In this document: piece after piece, positions 27,941-38,530 of the stretch
Layout of the letters: every line of letters begins with the position of its first letter
Numbering within the stretch: the stretch's first letter is position 1
Assembly (NCBI RefSeq): GCF_001976065.1
Contig: NZ_MNAH01000007.1
Coordinates: 114,005-178,004 of the forward strand
Reading direction: 5' to 3'
DNA length: 64,000 bases
Source of the DNA: Pseudomonas putida
GTDB taxonomy: Bacteria; Pseudomonadota; Gammaproteobacteria; Pseudomonadales; Pseudomonadaceae
Notes under the pieces: model-generated
What the model was told of the DNA's origin: nothing
The model's input: the letters and a program-made list of their open reading frames with translations, nothing else
Databases searched by the model: none
Made by a program: the position numbers and the translations under genes

Positions 27941-29029
27941 ATGCCTGCACAACTCAAGCGTCGCCTATCCATCTTCCTGTTGATTGTCCTGCTGATCGCC
28001 GGGGGCTTCTTTGCCCATTGGTTTCTCACCGGGCGCTTCTATGAAAGCACCGATAACGCCTATGTCCAGGGCGAGATCACCCGCGTGTCGAGCCAGTTGG
28101 GTGCGCGCATCGACCAGGTGCTGGTGCAGGACAACCAGCACGTCGAGAAAGGCCAGTTGCTGATCAGGCTCGAAGGCGACGATTTCCGCCTCGCCGTCGA
28201 CCGCGCCAACGCGACCCTCGCCACCCGCCAGGCCGAACGCCTGCAAGCCCAGAGCAAACTGACCCAGCAGGCCAGCCTGATTGCCGCCAGCGACGCGCAA
28301 GTGGCGTCCAGCCAGGCGAGCCTGGGCCGCTCGCAGATTGACCTGAACCGCGCCGAAACCTTGCGCAAGCCCGGTTATGTCTCCGAAGAGCGCGTGACCA
28401 CCCTTTCCGCCGACAACCACATTGCCCGCTCGCAACTGACCAAGGCTCAGGCGGATGCCCAGGGACAACGCCAGCAAGTCAACGCATTGACCGCTGAAAT
28501 CAAACGCCTCGACGCGCAGATCGCCAATGCCAGGGCTGATTTGGCCCAGGCCGAGCTGAACCTAACCCGCAGTGAAATCCACGCACCGATTAGCGGCCTG
28601 ATCGGTCAGCGCGCCGCCCGAGAAGGCCAGTATGTGCAGGCCGGCGCCTACCTGCTGTCGGTGGTGCCCGATGAAGACATCTGGATCCAGGCCAACTTCA
28701 AGGAAACCCAGATTGGCCACATGCAGCCCGGTCAGAAGGCCGAGCTGACCTTCGATGCCTACGGCGACACCCCCATTGAAGCGCGGGTCGACAGCCTGTT
28801 CGCCGCCTCGGGCGCGCAGTTCAGCCTATTGCCGCCGGACAATGCCACCGGCAACTTCACCAAGGTCGTGCAACGCATTCCGGTGAAATTGACTTTCGCC
28901 GCCGACAACCCGCTGCGCGGCAAAATCCGCCCGGGCATGTCAGTCACCGCCAAAGTGAATATCAAGGACGCACCGGAAAACGTCAGCGCCAGATTGAGCA
29001 GCAAAGACGCCGCTGACGATGGCCGGTGA
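27941..29029 (+). CDS. HlyD/EmrA-type membrane fusion protein of an efflux pump
   Basis: A 362-residue periplasmic adaptor with one N-terminal membrane anchor (SIFLLIVLLIAGGFFAHWFL), a lipoyl-type half (FYESTDNAYVQGEITRV), a long coiled-coil hairpin and a beta-barrel region (HAPISGLIGQRAAREGQYVQAG; IWIQANFKETQIGHMQPGQ). ATG 27941 is used instead of the TTG two codons upstream; no clear ribosome site precedes either. The following MFS gene overlaps by 11 bp, giving an EmrA-EmrB-type pair that exports hydrophobic drugs, probably with an outer-membrane channel encoded elsewhere. Confidence 0.92.
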   Translation: MPAQLKRRLSIFLLIVLLIAGGFFAHWFLTGRFYESTDNAYVQGEITRVSSQLGARIDQVLVQDNQHVEKGQLLIRLEGDDFRLAVDRANATLATRQAERLQAQSKLTQQASLIAASDAQVASSQASLGRSQIDLNRAETLRKPGYVSEERVTTLSADNHIARSQLTKAQADAQGQRQQVNALTAEIKRLDAQIANARADLAQAELNLTRSEIHAPISGLIGQRAAREGQYVQAGAYLLSVVPDEDIWIQANFKETQIGHMQPGQKAELTFDAYGDTPIEARVDSLFAASGAQFSLLPPDNATGNFTKVVQRIPVKLTFAADNPLRGKIRPGMSVTAKVNIKDAPENVSARLSSKDAADDGR

Positions 29030-30569
29030 CCAACTGATCCGCCCGGTCGGCGAGCCGACCCGGCGGGACTGGATCGCGGTGATGAGCGTGATGCTCGGCG
29101 CCTTCATGGCGGTGCTCGACATCCAGATCACCAACTCCTCGCTCAAGGACATCCAGGGCGCGCTGTCGGCAACCCTGGAAGAAGGCTCGTGGATCTCCAC
29201 CTCGTACCTGGTGGCGGAAATCATCATGATCCCGCTCACCGCGTGGCTGGTGCAACTGCTGTCGGCACGTCGGCTGGCTGTCTGGGTGTCACTGGGGTTT
29301 CTCGTCGCTTCGCTGCTGTGTTCCATGGCCTGGAGCCTGGAAAGCATGATTGTCTTTCGCGCCCTCCAGGGTTTTACCGGCGGCGCGCTGATTCCGCTGG
29401 CGTTCACCCTGACCCTGATCAAACTCCCTGAGCATCACCGCGCCAAAGGCATGGCCATGTTTGCCATGACCGCCACCTTCGCGCCTTCCATCGGCCCGAC
29501 GCTGGGCGGCTGGCTGACTGAAAACTGGGGCTGGGAATACATCTTCTACATCAACATTCCGCCCGGCCTGATCATGATCGCCGGCCTGATGTACGGTCTG
29601 GAGAAGAAAGAAGCGCACTGGGAACTGCTGAAGAGCACCGATTATGCCGGCATTGTAACCCTGGGCGTGGGCCTGGGTTGCTTGCAGGTGTTTCTCGAAG
29701 AAGGCCATCGCAAGGACTGGCTGGAGTCGAATCTGATCGTGACCCTGGGCAGCATCGCCCTGATCAGCCTGATCACCTTCGTGATTGTACAGTTCTCCAA
29801 ACCCAATCCGCTGATCAACCTCGGCATCCTGGGTAATCGCAACTTCGGTCTGTCGAGCATTTCCAGCATCGGGATGGGGGTTGGCCTGTACGGCTCGATC
29901 TACTTGTTACCGTTGTACCTGGCGCAGATCCAGAACTACAACGCCCTGCAGATCGGCGAAGTGATCATGTGGATGGGCGTGCCGCAGCTGTTCCTGATTC
30001 CGCTGGTCCCCAAGCTGATGAAGTATGTCTCGCCGAAATGGCTGTGCACGGTCGGTTTCGGACTGTTCGGGTTGGCGAGTTTTTCTTCGGGCGTACTGAA
30101 CCCGGACTTCGCCGGGCCGCAGTTCAATCAGATCCAGATCATTCGCGCCCTGGGCCAGCCGTTGATCATGGTCACCATTTCCCTGATCGCCACGGCATAC
30201 ATCCTGCCTCAGGACGCGGGGTCGGCGTCGAGCCTGTTCAACATCCTGCGCAACCTCGGCGGTGCCATCGGTATCGCCCTGCTCGCCACGCTGCTGGATG
30301 CGCGGACCAAGACTTACTACGATTATTTGCGCGAAGCGATCGTGCCGACCAACCCCCAGGTGGCGGAGCGGATGGCGTCACTGGCGGATCGCTTTGGCAG
30401 TGAAAACGCAGCCCTGGGCAAACTCAGCGAGATCGCCCACCAGCAGGCGTCGATCATGGCCTACAACGATGCCTTTCATTTTGTCGGGATAGCGCTGGGG
30501 ATCAGCATGCTGGCGGTGTTGCTGACCCGGAAATTACCGGCTGGACTCAAGGCTGGTGAAGCTCACTAA
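29019..30569 (+). CDS. EmrB/QacA-type drug:H+ antiporter (MFS, DHA2 family, 14 TM)
   Basis: A 516-residue multi-pass transporter with the motif LDIQITNSSLKDIQGAL near the N-terminus, motif RALQGFTGGALIPLAFTL and the antiporter motif GPTLGGWLTENWGWEYIF. It overlaps the adaptor gene by 11 bp, so the two are translationally coupled. The REP doublet that follows separates it from uvrB on the opposite strand. Confidence 0.93.
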   Translation: MAGDQLIRPVGEPTRRDWIAVMSVMLGAFMAVLDIQITNSSLKDIQGALSATLEEGSWISTSYLVAEIIMIPLTAWLVQLLSARRLAVWVSLGFLVASLLCSMAWSLESMIVFRALQGFTGGALIPLAFTLTLIKLPEHHRAKGMAMFAMTATFAPSIGPTLGGWLTENWGWEYIFYINIPPGLIMIAGLMYGLEKKEAHWELLKSTDYAGIVTLGVGLGCLQVFLEEGHRKDWLESNLIVTLGSIALISLITFVIVQFSKPNPLINLGILGNRNFGLSSISSIGMGVGLYGSIYLLPLYLAQIQNYNALQIGEVIMWMGVPQLFLIPLVPKLMKYVSPKWLCTVGFGLFGLASFSSGVLNPDFAGPQFNQIQIIRALGQPLIMVTISLIATAYILPQDAGSASSLFNILRNLGGAIGIALLATLLDARTKTYYDYLREAIVPTNPQVAERMASLADRFGSENAALGKLSEIAHQQASIMAYNDAFHFVGIALGISMLAVLLTRKLPAGLKAGEAH

Positions 30570-30582
30570 GACGCTGCAATCC

Positions 30583-30656
30583 CTGTAGGAGCTGGCTTGC
30601 CAGCGAAGGCGGCATCAGGGCCACCATCGATTCGCTGGCAAGCCAGCTCCTACAGG
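30583..30656. repeat. REP doublet
   Basis: Inverted copies of TGTAGGAGCTGGCTTGCCAG at 30583-30609 and 30631-30656 fill the gap between two convergent genes and may help end transcription. Confidence 0.85.
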
Positions 30657-30677
30657 TCAACGTTGCCCCCTGCTCTT

Positions 30678-32693
<2,016 letters not shown>

Positions 32694-33046
32694 GAACTAC
32701 CTCTCGGTTCTCGGAGCAGGGATATCGCACCTGCACGGTAAAATCGGCAGAAACGAGAAAGGCCGCAAACGACGCAGGTCGCCCGAAGAAAATACTGGAT
32801 TGTGCTCAATGTGGAGCCGATTGCCCGCGCTTTCAAGGCAAACGTCCTACATCCCTTGAAGTCTTTGACGCAGGCATTCGACTAACGGTCGAAAAATAAT
32901 CGGAAAAACTTACCGTAAAAGCCGATTCGTCTGTCGCCATCACTCGCGGATGGCCTCTATACTAGCTCCCCGTTTGTGCACCGCTCTAGTGCATTCGGCT
33001 GGAGCGCGACACGTCCCTCCACTCTCCATTCAGAGCCGCCGCAAAA
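32694..33046. other. 353-bp divergent intergenic region, uvrB / aminotransferase
   Basis: It must hold promoters for two divergent genes. A TATACT -10 candidate is at 32958-32963 for the aminotransferase, with only a weak -35. I see no RNA gene, repeat or credible ORF here. Confidence 0.5.
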
Positions 33047-34243
33047 ATGAGCCTGTTCTCCGCTGTCGAAATGGCACCACGCGATCCAATCCTGGGCCTC
33101 AACGAAGCATTCAACGCCGATACCCGTACCAACAAGGTCAACCTGGGCGTCGGTGTTTATTGCAACGAGGAGGGGAAAATCCCACTCCTGCGCGCCGTTG
33201 TCGAAGCCGAAACCATTCGCGTCGCTCAACACGCTTCCCGTGGCTACCTGCCAATCGACGGCATCGCCGCCTACGACCAGGCCGTGCAAAAACTGCTGTT
33301 CGGCAATGATTCGCCGCTGATCGCCGCTGGCCGCGTCATTACTACCCAGGCCGTTGGTGGCACGGGTGCACTGAAAATCGGTGCCGACTTCCTCAAGCAA
33401 CTGCTGCCAAACGCCGTCGTGGCGATCAGCGACCCGAGCTGGGAAAACCACCGCGCGCTGTTCGAAACCGCCGGTTTCCCAGTGCAGAACTATCGCTACT
33501 ACGATGCCGCCACCCATGACGTGAACCGCGTCGGCCTGCTGGAAGACCTGAACGCCTTGCCGTCCGGCTCGATCATTGTCCTGCACGCCTGCTGCCACAA
33601 CCCGACCGGCGTGGACCTTAGCCCGGCGGACTGGAACAACGTCCTGGACGTGGTGAAAGCCAAAGGGCACGTGCCGTTCCTCGACATGGCCTATCAAGGT
33701 TTCGGCGATGGCATCGACGAAGACGCCGCTGCCGTGCGCCTGTTCGCCGAATCGGGCCTGACCTTCTTCGTCTCCAGCTCGTTCTCCAAGTCGTTCTCGC
33801 TGTACGGCGAGCGCGTAGGCGCCCTGTCGATCGTCAGCGAATCGAAAGAAGAAAGCGCGCGCGTACTGTCGCAAGTCAAACGCGTCATCCGCACCAACTA
33901 CTCCAACCCGCCGACCCACGGCGCAAGCATCGTCGCTGCCGTGCTCAACAGCCCGGAATTGCGCGCCCAGTGGGAAGCCGAGCTGGCTGAAATGCGCCTG
34001 CGCATTCGTGGCATGCGCACCCAGATGGTCGACACCCTGGCGAAAAACGCGCCGCAACGCGATTTCAGCTTCGTCGGCCGTCAGCGCGGCATGTTCTCCT
34101 ACTCCGGCCTGTCCGTTGAACAAGTGCATCGCCTGCGTAACGAGTTCGGCATCTACGCCCTGGACACCGGCCGTATCTGCGTGGCGGCGTTGAACCAGAG
34201 CAACATCAAGGTTGTGACGAATGCGATTGTCCAGGTGATCTGA
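33047..34243 (+). CDS. Aromatic/aspartate aminotransferase, class I PLP enzyme
   Basis: A 398-residue fold-type I aminotransferase. The N-terminal MAPRDPILGLNEAF..NLGVGVY and the PLP-lysine motif SSSFSKSFSLYGERVGA match the AspC/TyrB group. It would transfer amino groups between aspartate or aromatic amino acids and 2-oxoglutarate in the cytosol. It is divergent from uvrB and ends at a strong terminator. AspC-like versus TyrB-like specificity cannot be decided by eye. Confidence 0.92.
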   Translation: MSLFSAVEMAPRDPILGLNEAFNADTRTNKVNLGVGVYCNEEGKIPLLRAVVEAETIRVAQHASRGYLPIDGIAAYDQAVQKLLFGNDSPLIAAGRVITTQAVGGTGALKIGADFLKQLLPNAVVAISDPSWENHRALFETAGFPVQNYRYYDAATHDVNRVGLLEDLNALPSGSIIVLHACCHNPTGVDLSPADWNNVLDVVKAKGHVPFLDMAYQGFGDGIDEDAAAVRLFAESGLTFFVSSSFSKSFSLYGERVGALSIVSESKEESARVLSQVKRVIRTNYSNPPTHGASIVAAVLNSPELRAQWEAELAEMRLRIRGMRTQMVDTLAKNAPQRDFSFVGRQRGMFSYSGLSVEQVHRLRNEFGIYALDTGRICVAALNQSNIKVVTNAIVQVI

Positions 34244-34257
34244 CGTTCGCGTGGTAC

Positions 34258-34293
34258 GAAAAACGGGAAGCCTTTGGGCTTCCCGTTTTTTAT
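34258..34293 (+). terminator. Intrinsic terminator of the aminotransferase gene
   Basis: A 12-bp perfect stem (34261-34272 with 34277-34288), tetraloop TTTG and T run, 17 bp after the stop codon. Confidence 0.93.
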
Positions 34294-34352
34294 TTGTCGC
34301 AGATAATTCTCAAAGCCTAGACCTACCCCTCTAAACTGCACACATCTATCCA

Positions 34353-34445
34353 CTGTGGGAGCGAGCCTGCTCGCGATAGCGATTGTCCTGCCAACAACAA
34401 TGTTGAATGTGATGCCCTCATCGCGAGCAGGCTCGCTCCCACAGG
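34353..34445. repeat. REP doublet
   Basis: Inverted copies of TGTGGGAGCGAGCCTGCTCG at 34353-34380 and 34420-34445, between the aminotransferase terminator and a small membrane-protein gene. Confidence 0.85.
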
Positions 34446-34469
34446 TTTCGTGTACACCCGGGATTTTTT

Positions 34470-34685
34470 ATGAGAGCCGATATGAAAAACGATAACCTGC
34501 GCGCCGACCGCGACGACCTGGATGACTTCATCCCCCGCGCCCCGGCCAAACAACGCGGCAACAACCTGGTGATGCAAGTCGCTGCCGGCGTGTTTCTCGG
34601 CGGCCTGGCCCTGTGGCTGGTGCAGCTGGGTGCTACGGCGCTCTACGCCAAACTGATGCTTGGCACCATCACTTTCGGCGGTTAG
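34470..34685 (+). CDS. Small single-pass membrane protein, unknown function
   Basis: The 71-residue product has a charged N-terminus (NLRADRDDLDDFIPRAPAKQRG) and one hydrophobic segment (QVAAGVFLGGLALWLVQLG) near the C-terminus. ATG 34482 is an alternative start. No family is recognised. Its stop codon overlaps that of the convergent small gene by two bases. Confidence 0.65.
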   Translation: MRADMKNDNLRADRDDLDDFIPRAPAKQRGNNLVMQVAAGVFLGGLALWLVQLGATALYAKLMLGTITFGG

Positions 34686-34912
34686 GCCAGTTCGGTCGCG
34701 CGCTGGCTGGCAGCGTCGTCATAGGCGACATACAGCGATTCAGCGACCTGGCTCTTGATCGCCTTGGTACTTTCCAGGCCGAGGACAAAACCTTCGGCCT
34801 TACCCCCCGCGCGATTCAACTCATCAGCGTTGCTGGCCTGCGTGATTGCATCGAACAGTTTTTCGGCGTGCGGGCCGACACCCTTGGGCAGGCTGATTTG
34901 CGCGATGCTCAT
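34682..34912 (-). CDS. Small soluble protein, unknown function
   Basis: A 76-residue protein (MSIAQISLPKGVGPHAEKLF...). ATG 34912 is preferred over 34954 because the upstream extension looks non-coding. It is rich in Ala, Asp and Glu and predicted helical. Similar small proteins are common in Pseudomonas but I cannot name the family. It converges on, and overlaps by stop codon with, the small membrane-protein gene. Confidence 0.6.
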   Translation of the reverse strand: MSIAQISLPKGVGPHAEKLFDAITQASNADELNRAGGKAEGFVLGLESTKAIKSQVAESLYVAYDDAASQRATELA

Positions 34913-35105
34913 GGGAACACCCCACTGTGTCGGGATTTTGTGGCGGTCAAGCAAGTCATGGCACGTACCTTATCGGCGAATGGCCGGCAGCGCGTGGAAC
35001 CACTTCCGGGCAGCCATGTTAGCCCCCGCCAGCGATTCCGGTAACCGCCAATCACCGATAAACCACCGTCCGTCCCGAGAAAACCCTCCCGTCATTATCA
35101 AATGC

Positions 35106-35133
35106 TTGACTTCTCTTTTTGAATCAGTAACAT
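35106..35133 (+). promoter_or_regulatory. Predicted promoter of tRNA-Asn
   Basis: TTGACT (35106-35111) and TAACAT (35128-35133) are separated by 16 bp and placed 10 bp before the tRNA. Confidence 0.6.
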
Positions 35134-35142
35134 AGGCGCCAT

Positions 35143-35218
<76 letters not shown>

Positions 35219-35231
35219 GACAGCAATATCG

Positions 35232-35267
35232 AAAAGCCCCTGAATCGAAAGATTCAGGGGCTTTTTT
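35232..35267 (+). terminator. Intrinsic terminator of tRNA-Asn
   Basis: A perfect 13-bp stem (35234-35246 with 35251-35263) with a GAAA loop and T run, 15 bp after the tRNA. Confidence 0.93.
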
Positions 35268-35285
35268 GTGGCCGATGGAAAAGCA

Positions 35286-35336
35286 AAAAGATCGCAGCCT
35301 GCGGCATGTAGAAGCTGCCGCAGACTGCGATCTTTT
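35286..35336. repeat. Long hairpin of the AAAAGATCGCAG repeat type
   Basis: Two 21-base arms (35286-35306, 35316-35336) are reverse complements with a single mismatch and a 9-base loop. The arms start AAAAGATCGCAG and end TGCGGCA. This sequence type recurs between genes in Pseudomonas genomes and differs from the REP families in this window. Confidence 0.7.
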
Positions 35337-35356
35337 GACCTTAGGCTTTCAAATCG

Positions 35357-36874
35357 TCAGACATGCTCACTGCTTTTGGCATGCACCGCGCGTGGCTCGC
35401 CATGCCCGTGATCCACCTCAATCACCGGAATCTCCTTGCCATCACAGTCGTGCAACTTGCCGTCGCTGAAGTAATCCCCTTCACGCAACGCCGCCAGGTC
35501 CTGGTAGCGCAACACCCGCTCGGTACCGGCCGCAAACACCGATTGCTGGTCGGAATTACCGGCGGTGAGGTGGTTGAAGGTCAGGTTGAGCACGATCGCC
35601 ATGATCGCGGAAGAACTGATGCCCGAATGGAAGATCGTCGCGAACCAGCTTGGGAAGTGATCGTAGAAGTTCGGCGCGGCAATCGGGATCATGCCGAAAC
35701 CGATGGAGGTCGCGACAATGATCAGGTTGACGTTGTTGCGATAGTCGACCTTGGACAGCGTACGAATGCCGCTGGCCGCGACGGTGCCGAACAGTACGAT
35801 ACCGGCCCCGCCGAGGACGGAGGTCGGCACGGCGGCGATGACGCGCCCCATGAACGGCAGCAGGCCGAGGATTACCAGGAACAGGCCGCCGGTGGCTACC
35901 ACATAGCGGCTCTTGATGCCGGTCACCGCCACCAGCCCGACGTTCTGGGCGAAGGCGCTTTGGGTGAAGGAACCGAAGATCGGCGCGATCATGCTCGACA
36001 GCATGTCCGCACGCAGACCATTGCCCAGACGCTTGGAATCGACCTTGGTGTCGATGATCTCACCCACGGCCAGGATATCGGCCGACGTCTCCACCAACGT
36101 CACCATGACCACGATGCACATCGACAGGATCGCCGCGAAGTGGAAGGTCGGCATGCCGAAATGGAACGGGGTCGGGAAACCAAACATCGGCCCCTGGCCG
36201 ACGGACGAGAAATCCGCCATGCCAAGGAACACCGCGACGACTGTACCGATGACCATCGCCAACAGGATCGACAACCGGGAGATGGTGGCGCTGCCGATCT
36301 TGCTCAACAACAGCACCAGCACCAGTGTCATCGCTGCGAGGCCGATATTGGCCATGCTGCCAAAGTCAGGGGCGTGACTGTTGCCACCCATGGCCCAGCG
36401 TGCCGCCACCGGCATCAGCGTCAGGCCGATGGTGGTGATTACGATTCCCGTGACCAGCGGCGGGAAGAACTTGGTGATTCGCGAGAACACCGGCGTAATC
36501 AGCAACCCGATCAGGGACGCGGCTATCACCGCCCCGAGGATCGACTGGAACCCGCCCTCGCCTCCACTGCTGACAATCGCCACCATGGTCGCGACGCCGG
36601 AAAACGACACACCCTGCACCAGCGGCAACTGACAACCGAAAAACGGTAGACCCAGGGTTTGCAGCAACGTGGCCAACCCCCCCGCAAACAATGAAGCAGC
36701 AATCAACAATCCGATGTCCGCCGGCGAGAGGCCGGCCGCCTGGCCAATGATCAAAGGCACCGCGACGATGCCACCGTACATGGTCAGAACATGTTGCAGG
36801 CCGTAAGCCATATTCGCGCCGATCCCGAGATTTTCATCTTCAGGCCGTTGGTGTGAAACATGGGGCGTTTTCAT
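35357..36874 (-). CDS. Xanthine/uric acid-type nucleobase:cation symporter (NCS2/NAT family)
   Basis: A 505-residue polytopic inner-membrane permease. The family motifs are present: the QH motif in YGLQHVLTMYGG and the NAT signature QNVGLVAVTGIKSRYV. A 50-residue hydrophilic C-terminal tail (DGKLHDCDGKEIPVIEVDHG) is longer than in most members. ATG 36874 (MKTPHVSHQ) is chosen because upstream codons look non-coding. The NAT signature suggests a purine (xanthine or urate) substrate rather than uracil. Confidence 0.88.
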   Translation of the reverse strand: MKTPHVSHQRPEDENLGIGANMAYGLQHVLTMYGGIVAVPLIIGQAAGLSPADIGLLIAASLFAGGLATLLQTLGLPFFGCQLPLVQGVSFSGVATMVAIVSSGGEGGFQSILGAVIAASLIGLLITPVFSRITKFFPPLVTGIVITTIGLTLMPVAARWAMGGNSHAPDFGSMANIGLAAMTLVLVLLLSKIGSATISRLSILLAMVIGTVVAVFLGMADFSSVGQGPMFGFPTPFHFGMPTFHFAAILSMCIVVMVTLVETSADILAVGEIIDTKVDSKRLGNGLRADMLSSMIAPIFGSFTQSAFAQNVGLVAVTGIKSRYVVATGGLFLVILGLLPFMGRVIAAVPTSVLGGAGIVLFGTVAASGIRTLSKVDYRNNVNLIIVATSIGFGMIPIAAPNFYDHFPSWFATIFHSGISSSAIMAIVLNLTFNHLTAGNSDQQSVFAAGTERVLRYQDLAALREGDYFSDGKLHDCDGKEIPVIEVDHGHGEPRAVHAKSSEHV

Positions 36875-37199
36875 GTTAGGGGGTTCCCTGGTTTTTGTTA
36901 TGCGTACACTGTATTCAATACTCAGGACAAATGTCCATAGAGTTGTATACAACTTGCCAGTCAAATTATGAACGGTCGTTCATGCAGACTGTGTGCCACT
37001 GCGCGCCTTCTCGCACAAAACCTTGAAATACATCCTTGCGACCCATTCTCCTGCGCCCACTGGTCTTTTGAGTTCATGGCGACCATCGGTAGTGATCGCC
37101 GCCTTCCATATACATATAAAGTATGCATAAATAAGCCATTCGAAATTCAGTATCACAAGGCGAAGAACGCAGCCAACAAAGTATCTGGAGGCTTGACCC
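36875..37199. other. 325-bp gap between the permease and the BrnA-type gene
   Basis: This AT-richer stretch probably holds the permease promoter (ATACAAC/TTGTATAC-like sequences around 36910-36955, including a TTGTATACAA palindrome at 36943-36952). Its last 80 bases contain a possible toxin remnant listed separately. No RNA gene is seen. Confidence 0.45.
37121..37199 (+). pseudogene. Possible N-terminal remnant of a BrnT-type toxin gene
   Basis: Directly before the BrnA-type gene one frame reads KPFEIQYHKAKNAANK, resembling the BrnT start (F-E-I-x-F-D-x-x-K-x-x-x-N). No ATG opens it and the frame then runs out of phase into the antitoxin gene. BrnT normally lies immediately upstream of BrnA, so this may be a deletion scar. 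The stretch is short and the match is by eye. Confidence 0.3.
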
Positions 37200-37523
37200 A
37201 TGAAAGACGAGTACGACTTCAGCCATGCCAGTCGTGGGGCAGTCGCCCCCGGCAAAGGCAAGACCCGTATCACCATCATGCTCGACGACGTCGTCATCGA
37301 GGCGGCACGTGCGCTCGCGGAAAGCGAGGGGTATGGCTACCAGACCGCGATCAACAACACGCTGCGCCGGGCGTTGCTGAGCGAGCATGGCAAGACCGAG
37401 ACCAGTGCTTGCAGGCACCTGAAAAAAGGCATCAGCGCCTCTGACCTGAAAGGCCTGGAAAAAAAGCTAGCGCAGGCCCTTAGCGAAATTCAGCGGGTGA
37501 TGGAGCCCGAAGCCCGGCCGTAA
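37200..37523 (+). CDS. BrnA-type ribbon-helix-helix antitoxin/regulator
   Basis: A 107-residue protein with a ribbon-helix-helix core (KTRITIMLDDVVIEAARALAE.., YQTAINNTLRRALL) and a charged C-terminal helix. The start is ATG 37200 with GGAGG 10 bases upstream. BrnA proteins neutralise the BrnT ribonuclease and repress their operon. Here no intact toxin gene is next to it, so it is either an orphan antitoxin or an independent regulator. It converges on the nat gene across a terminator. Confidence 0.7.
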   Translation: MKDEYDFSHASRGAVAPGKGKTRITIMLDDVVIEAARALAESEGYGYQTAINNTLRRALLSEHGKTETSACRHLKKGISASDLKGLEKKLAQALSEIQRVMEPEARP

Positions 37524-37535
37524 GGCCACAGGCAC

Positions 37536-37571
37536 GAAAAAAGGGCAGTTTGATCCAATCCGCCCCTTTTT
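37536..37571. terminator. Bidirectional terminator between the BrnA-type and nat genes
   Basis: A hairpin with GGGC (37543-37546) pairing GCCC (37562-37565) and an inner TTG/CAA pairing has A6 on the left and T6 on the right, between convergent genes. Confidence 0.7.
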
Positions 37572-37590
37572 TGTGTGCACGATGAGCCAC

Positions 37591-38418
37591 CTATTGCGGC
37601 GCTATCAAACGCTCAAGTGTGCGCATCAATGTCGCGTGGGTCGGCACACGAATCTCGAACTCACCTTCCAGTATGTCGATCAACGCCTGCACATCGGCCA
37701 CTTGCCGACGTTCGCTGTCATGCCCGATGCGATGGATCGCAAAGCTGCCGTTATTGAGGGTACGGCGCCAACCCTCCCCCGTGCGCGCCACCATCAATTG
37801 CCGGGCGAAGGATGATTCGGGGTGGGTCGAGACATACCAGTTGCCGACGGCGTAATCGATATCCTCCTGGCGTTGCAGGTCGAAGATGTACATCGCGCGC
37901 CATTCATCCGCGACCTTGGCACGCAGGGTGTAGCCGTCGGCATGCTGCTCGAGGCGATAGGGCTCGTGAGGCGTCGACTGTTCATCACGGCTGTCGAGCA
38001 ACAGCGGCGCGGTGGGCACCATGCCACCGAAGCCGACGTCGGTGATGTAGCGCACGCCGTCGAGCGTCACCAGGCTCAAGCGGTGCGTACGAGCGGTCCA
38101 GGCGCCCTCCGGCTGCCCCATCACCACACGCCCGCTGATGCCCCGCGCGTCGTAGCCAAGGGCCTGCAACAAGGCCAGGAACAGATAGTTGAGTTCGTAG
38201 CAGTAACCGCCGCGTCCATCCTGCAGGACCTTTTGCTCGATCGACGCCAGGTCGATGCGCACCGGCTCGCCCGCCAGTGTCGTGAGGTTTTCGAACGCAA
38301 AGGCGCCGGTGTGGCGCAATTGAAGCAGGCGCAGGGTTTCAAGAGTCGGCGCCGGGGAAGCGTCGAACCCCAATCGTTGCAGGTATGACGCAAGGTGTGT
38401 CAGACGTGGCTCGCTCAT
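37591..38418 (-). CDS. nat: Arylamine N-acetyltransferase
   Basis: A 275-residue cytosolic enzyme that moves acetyl from acetyl-CoA to arylamines, hydrazines or hydroxylamines. The Cys-His-Asp triad is visible in GRGGYCYELN, TARTHRLSLV and RYITDVGFGG. ATG 38418 has AAGGAT at good spacing, so it is preferred to the upstream in-frame ATG. Length matches bacterial NAT enzymes. Confidence 0.93.
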   Translation of the reverse strand: MSEPRLTHLASYLQRLGFDASPAPTLETLRLLQLRHTGAFAFENLTTLAGEPVRIDLASIEQKVLQDGRGGYCYELNYLFLALLQALGYDARGISGRVVMGQPEGAWTARTHRLSLVTLDGVRYITDVGFGGMVPTAPLLLDSRDEQSTPHEPYRLEQHADGYTLRAKVADEWRAMYIFDLQRQEDIDYAVGNWYVSTHPESSFARQLMVARTGEGWRRTLNNGSFAIHRIGHDSERRQVADVQALIDILEGEFEIRVPTHATLMRTLERLIAPQ

Positions 38419-38530
38419 CGCTTGATCCTTATGCACGCAAGCTGCGGATCGCTCCGCCAGGGGAGGCTATGTATAAGGGATGAAGGGCGATCACCGACAA
38501 TTGATTTAGCCAATCGGTCGGCTGGAAAAA

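Noticed and set aside
32694..33046. LexA box for uvrB
   Set aside because: No CTG-N10-CAG motif of acceptable quality was found in the upstream region.
36968..37444. 158-codon plus-strand frame over the BrnA-type gene
   Set aside because: Its start and end are unsupported and it overlaps the real gene in another frame. Only the short BrnT-like stretch is kept as a tentative remnant.
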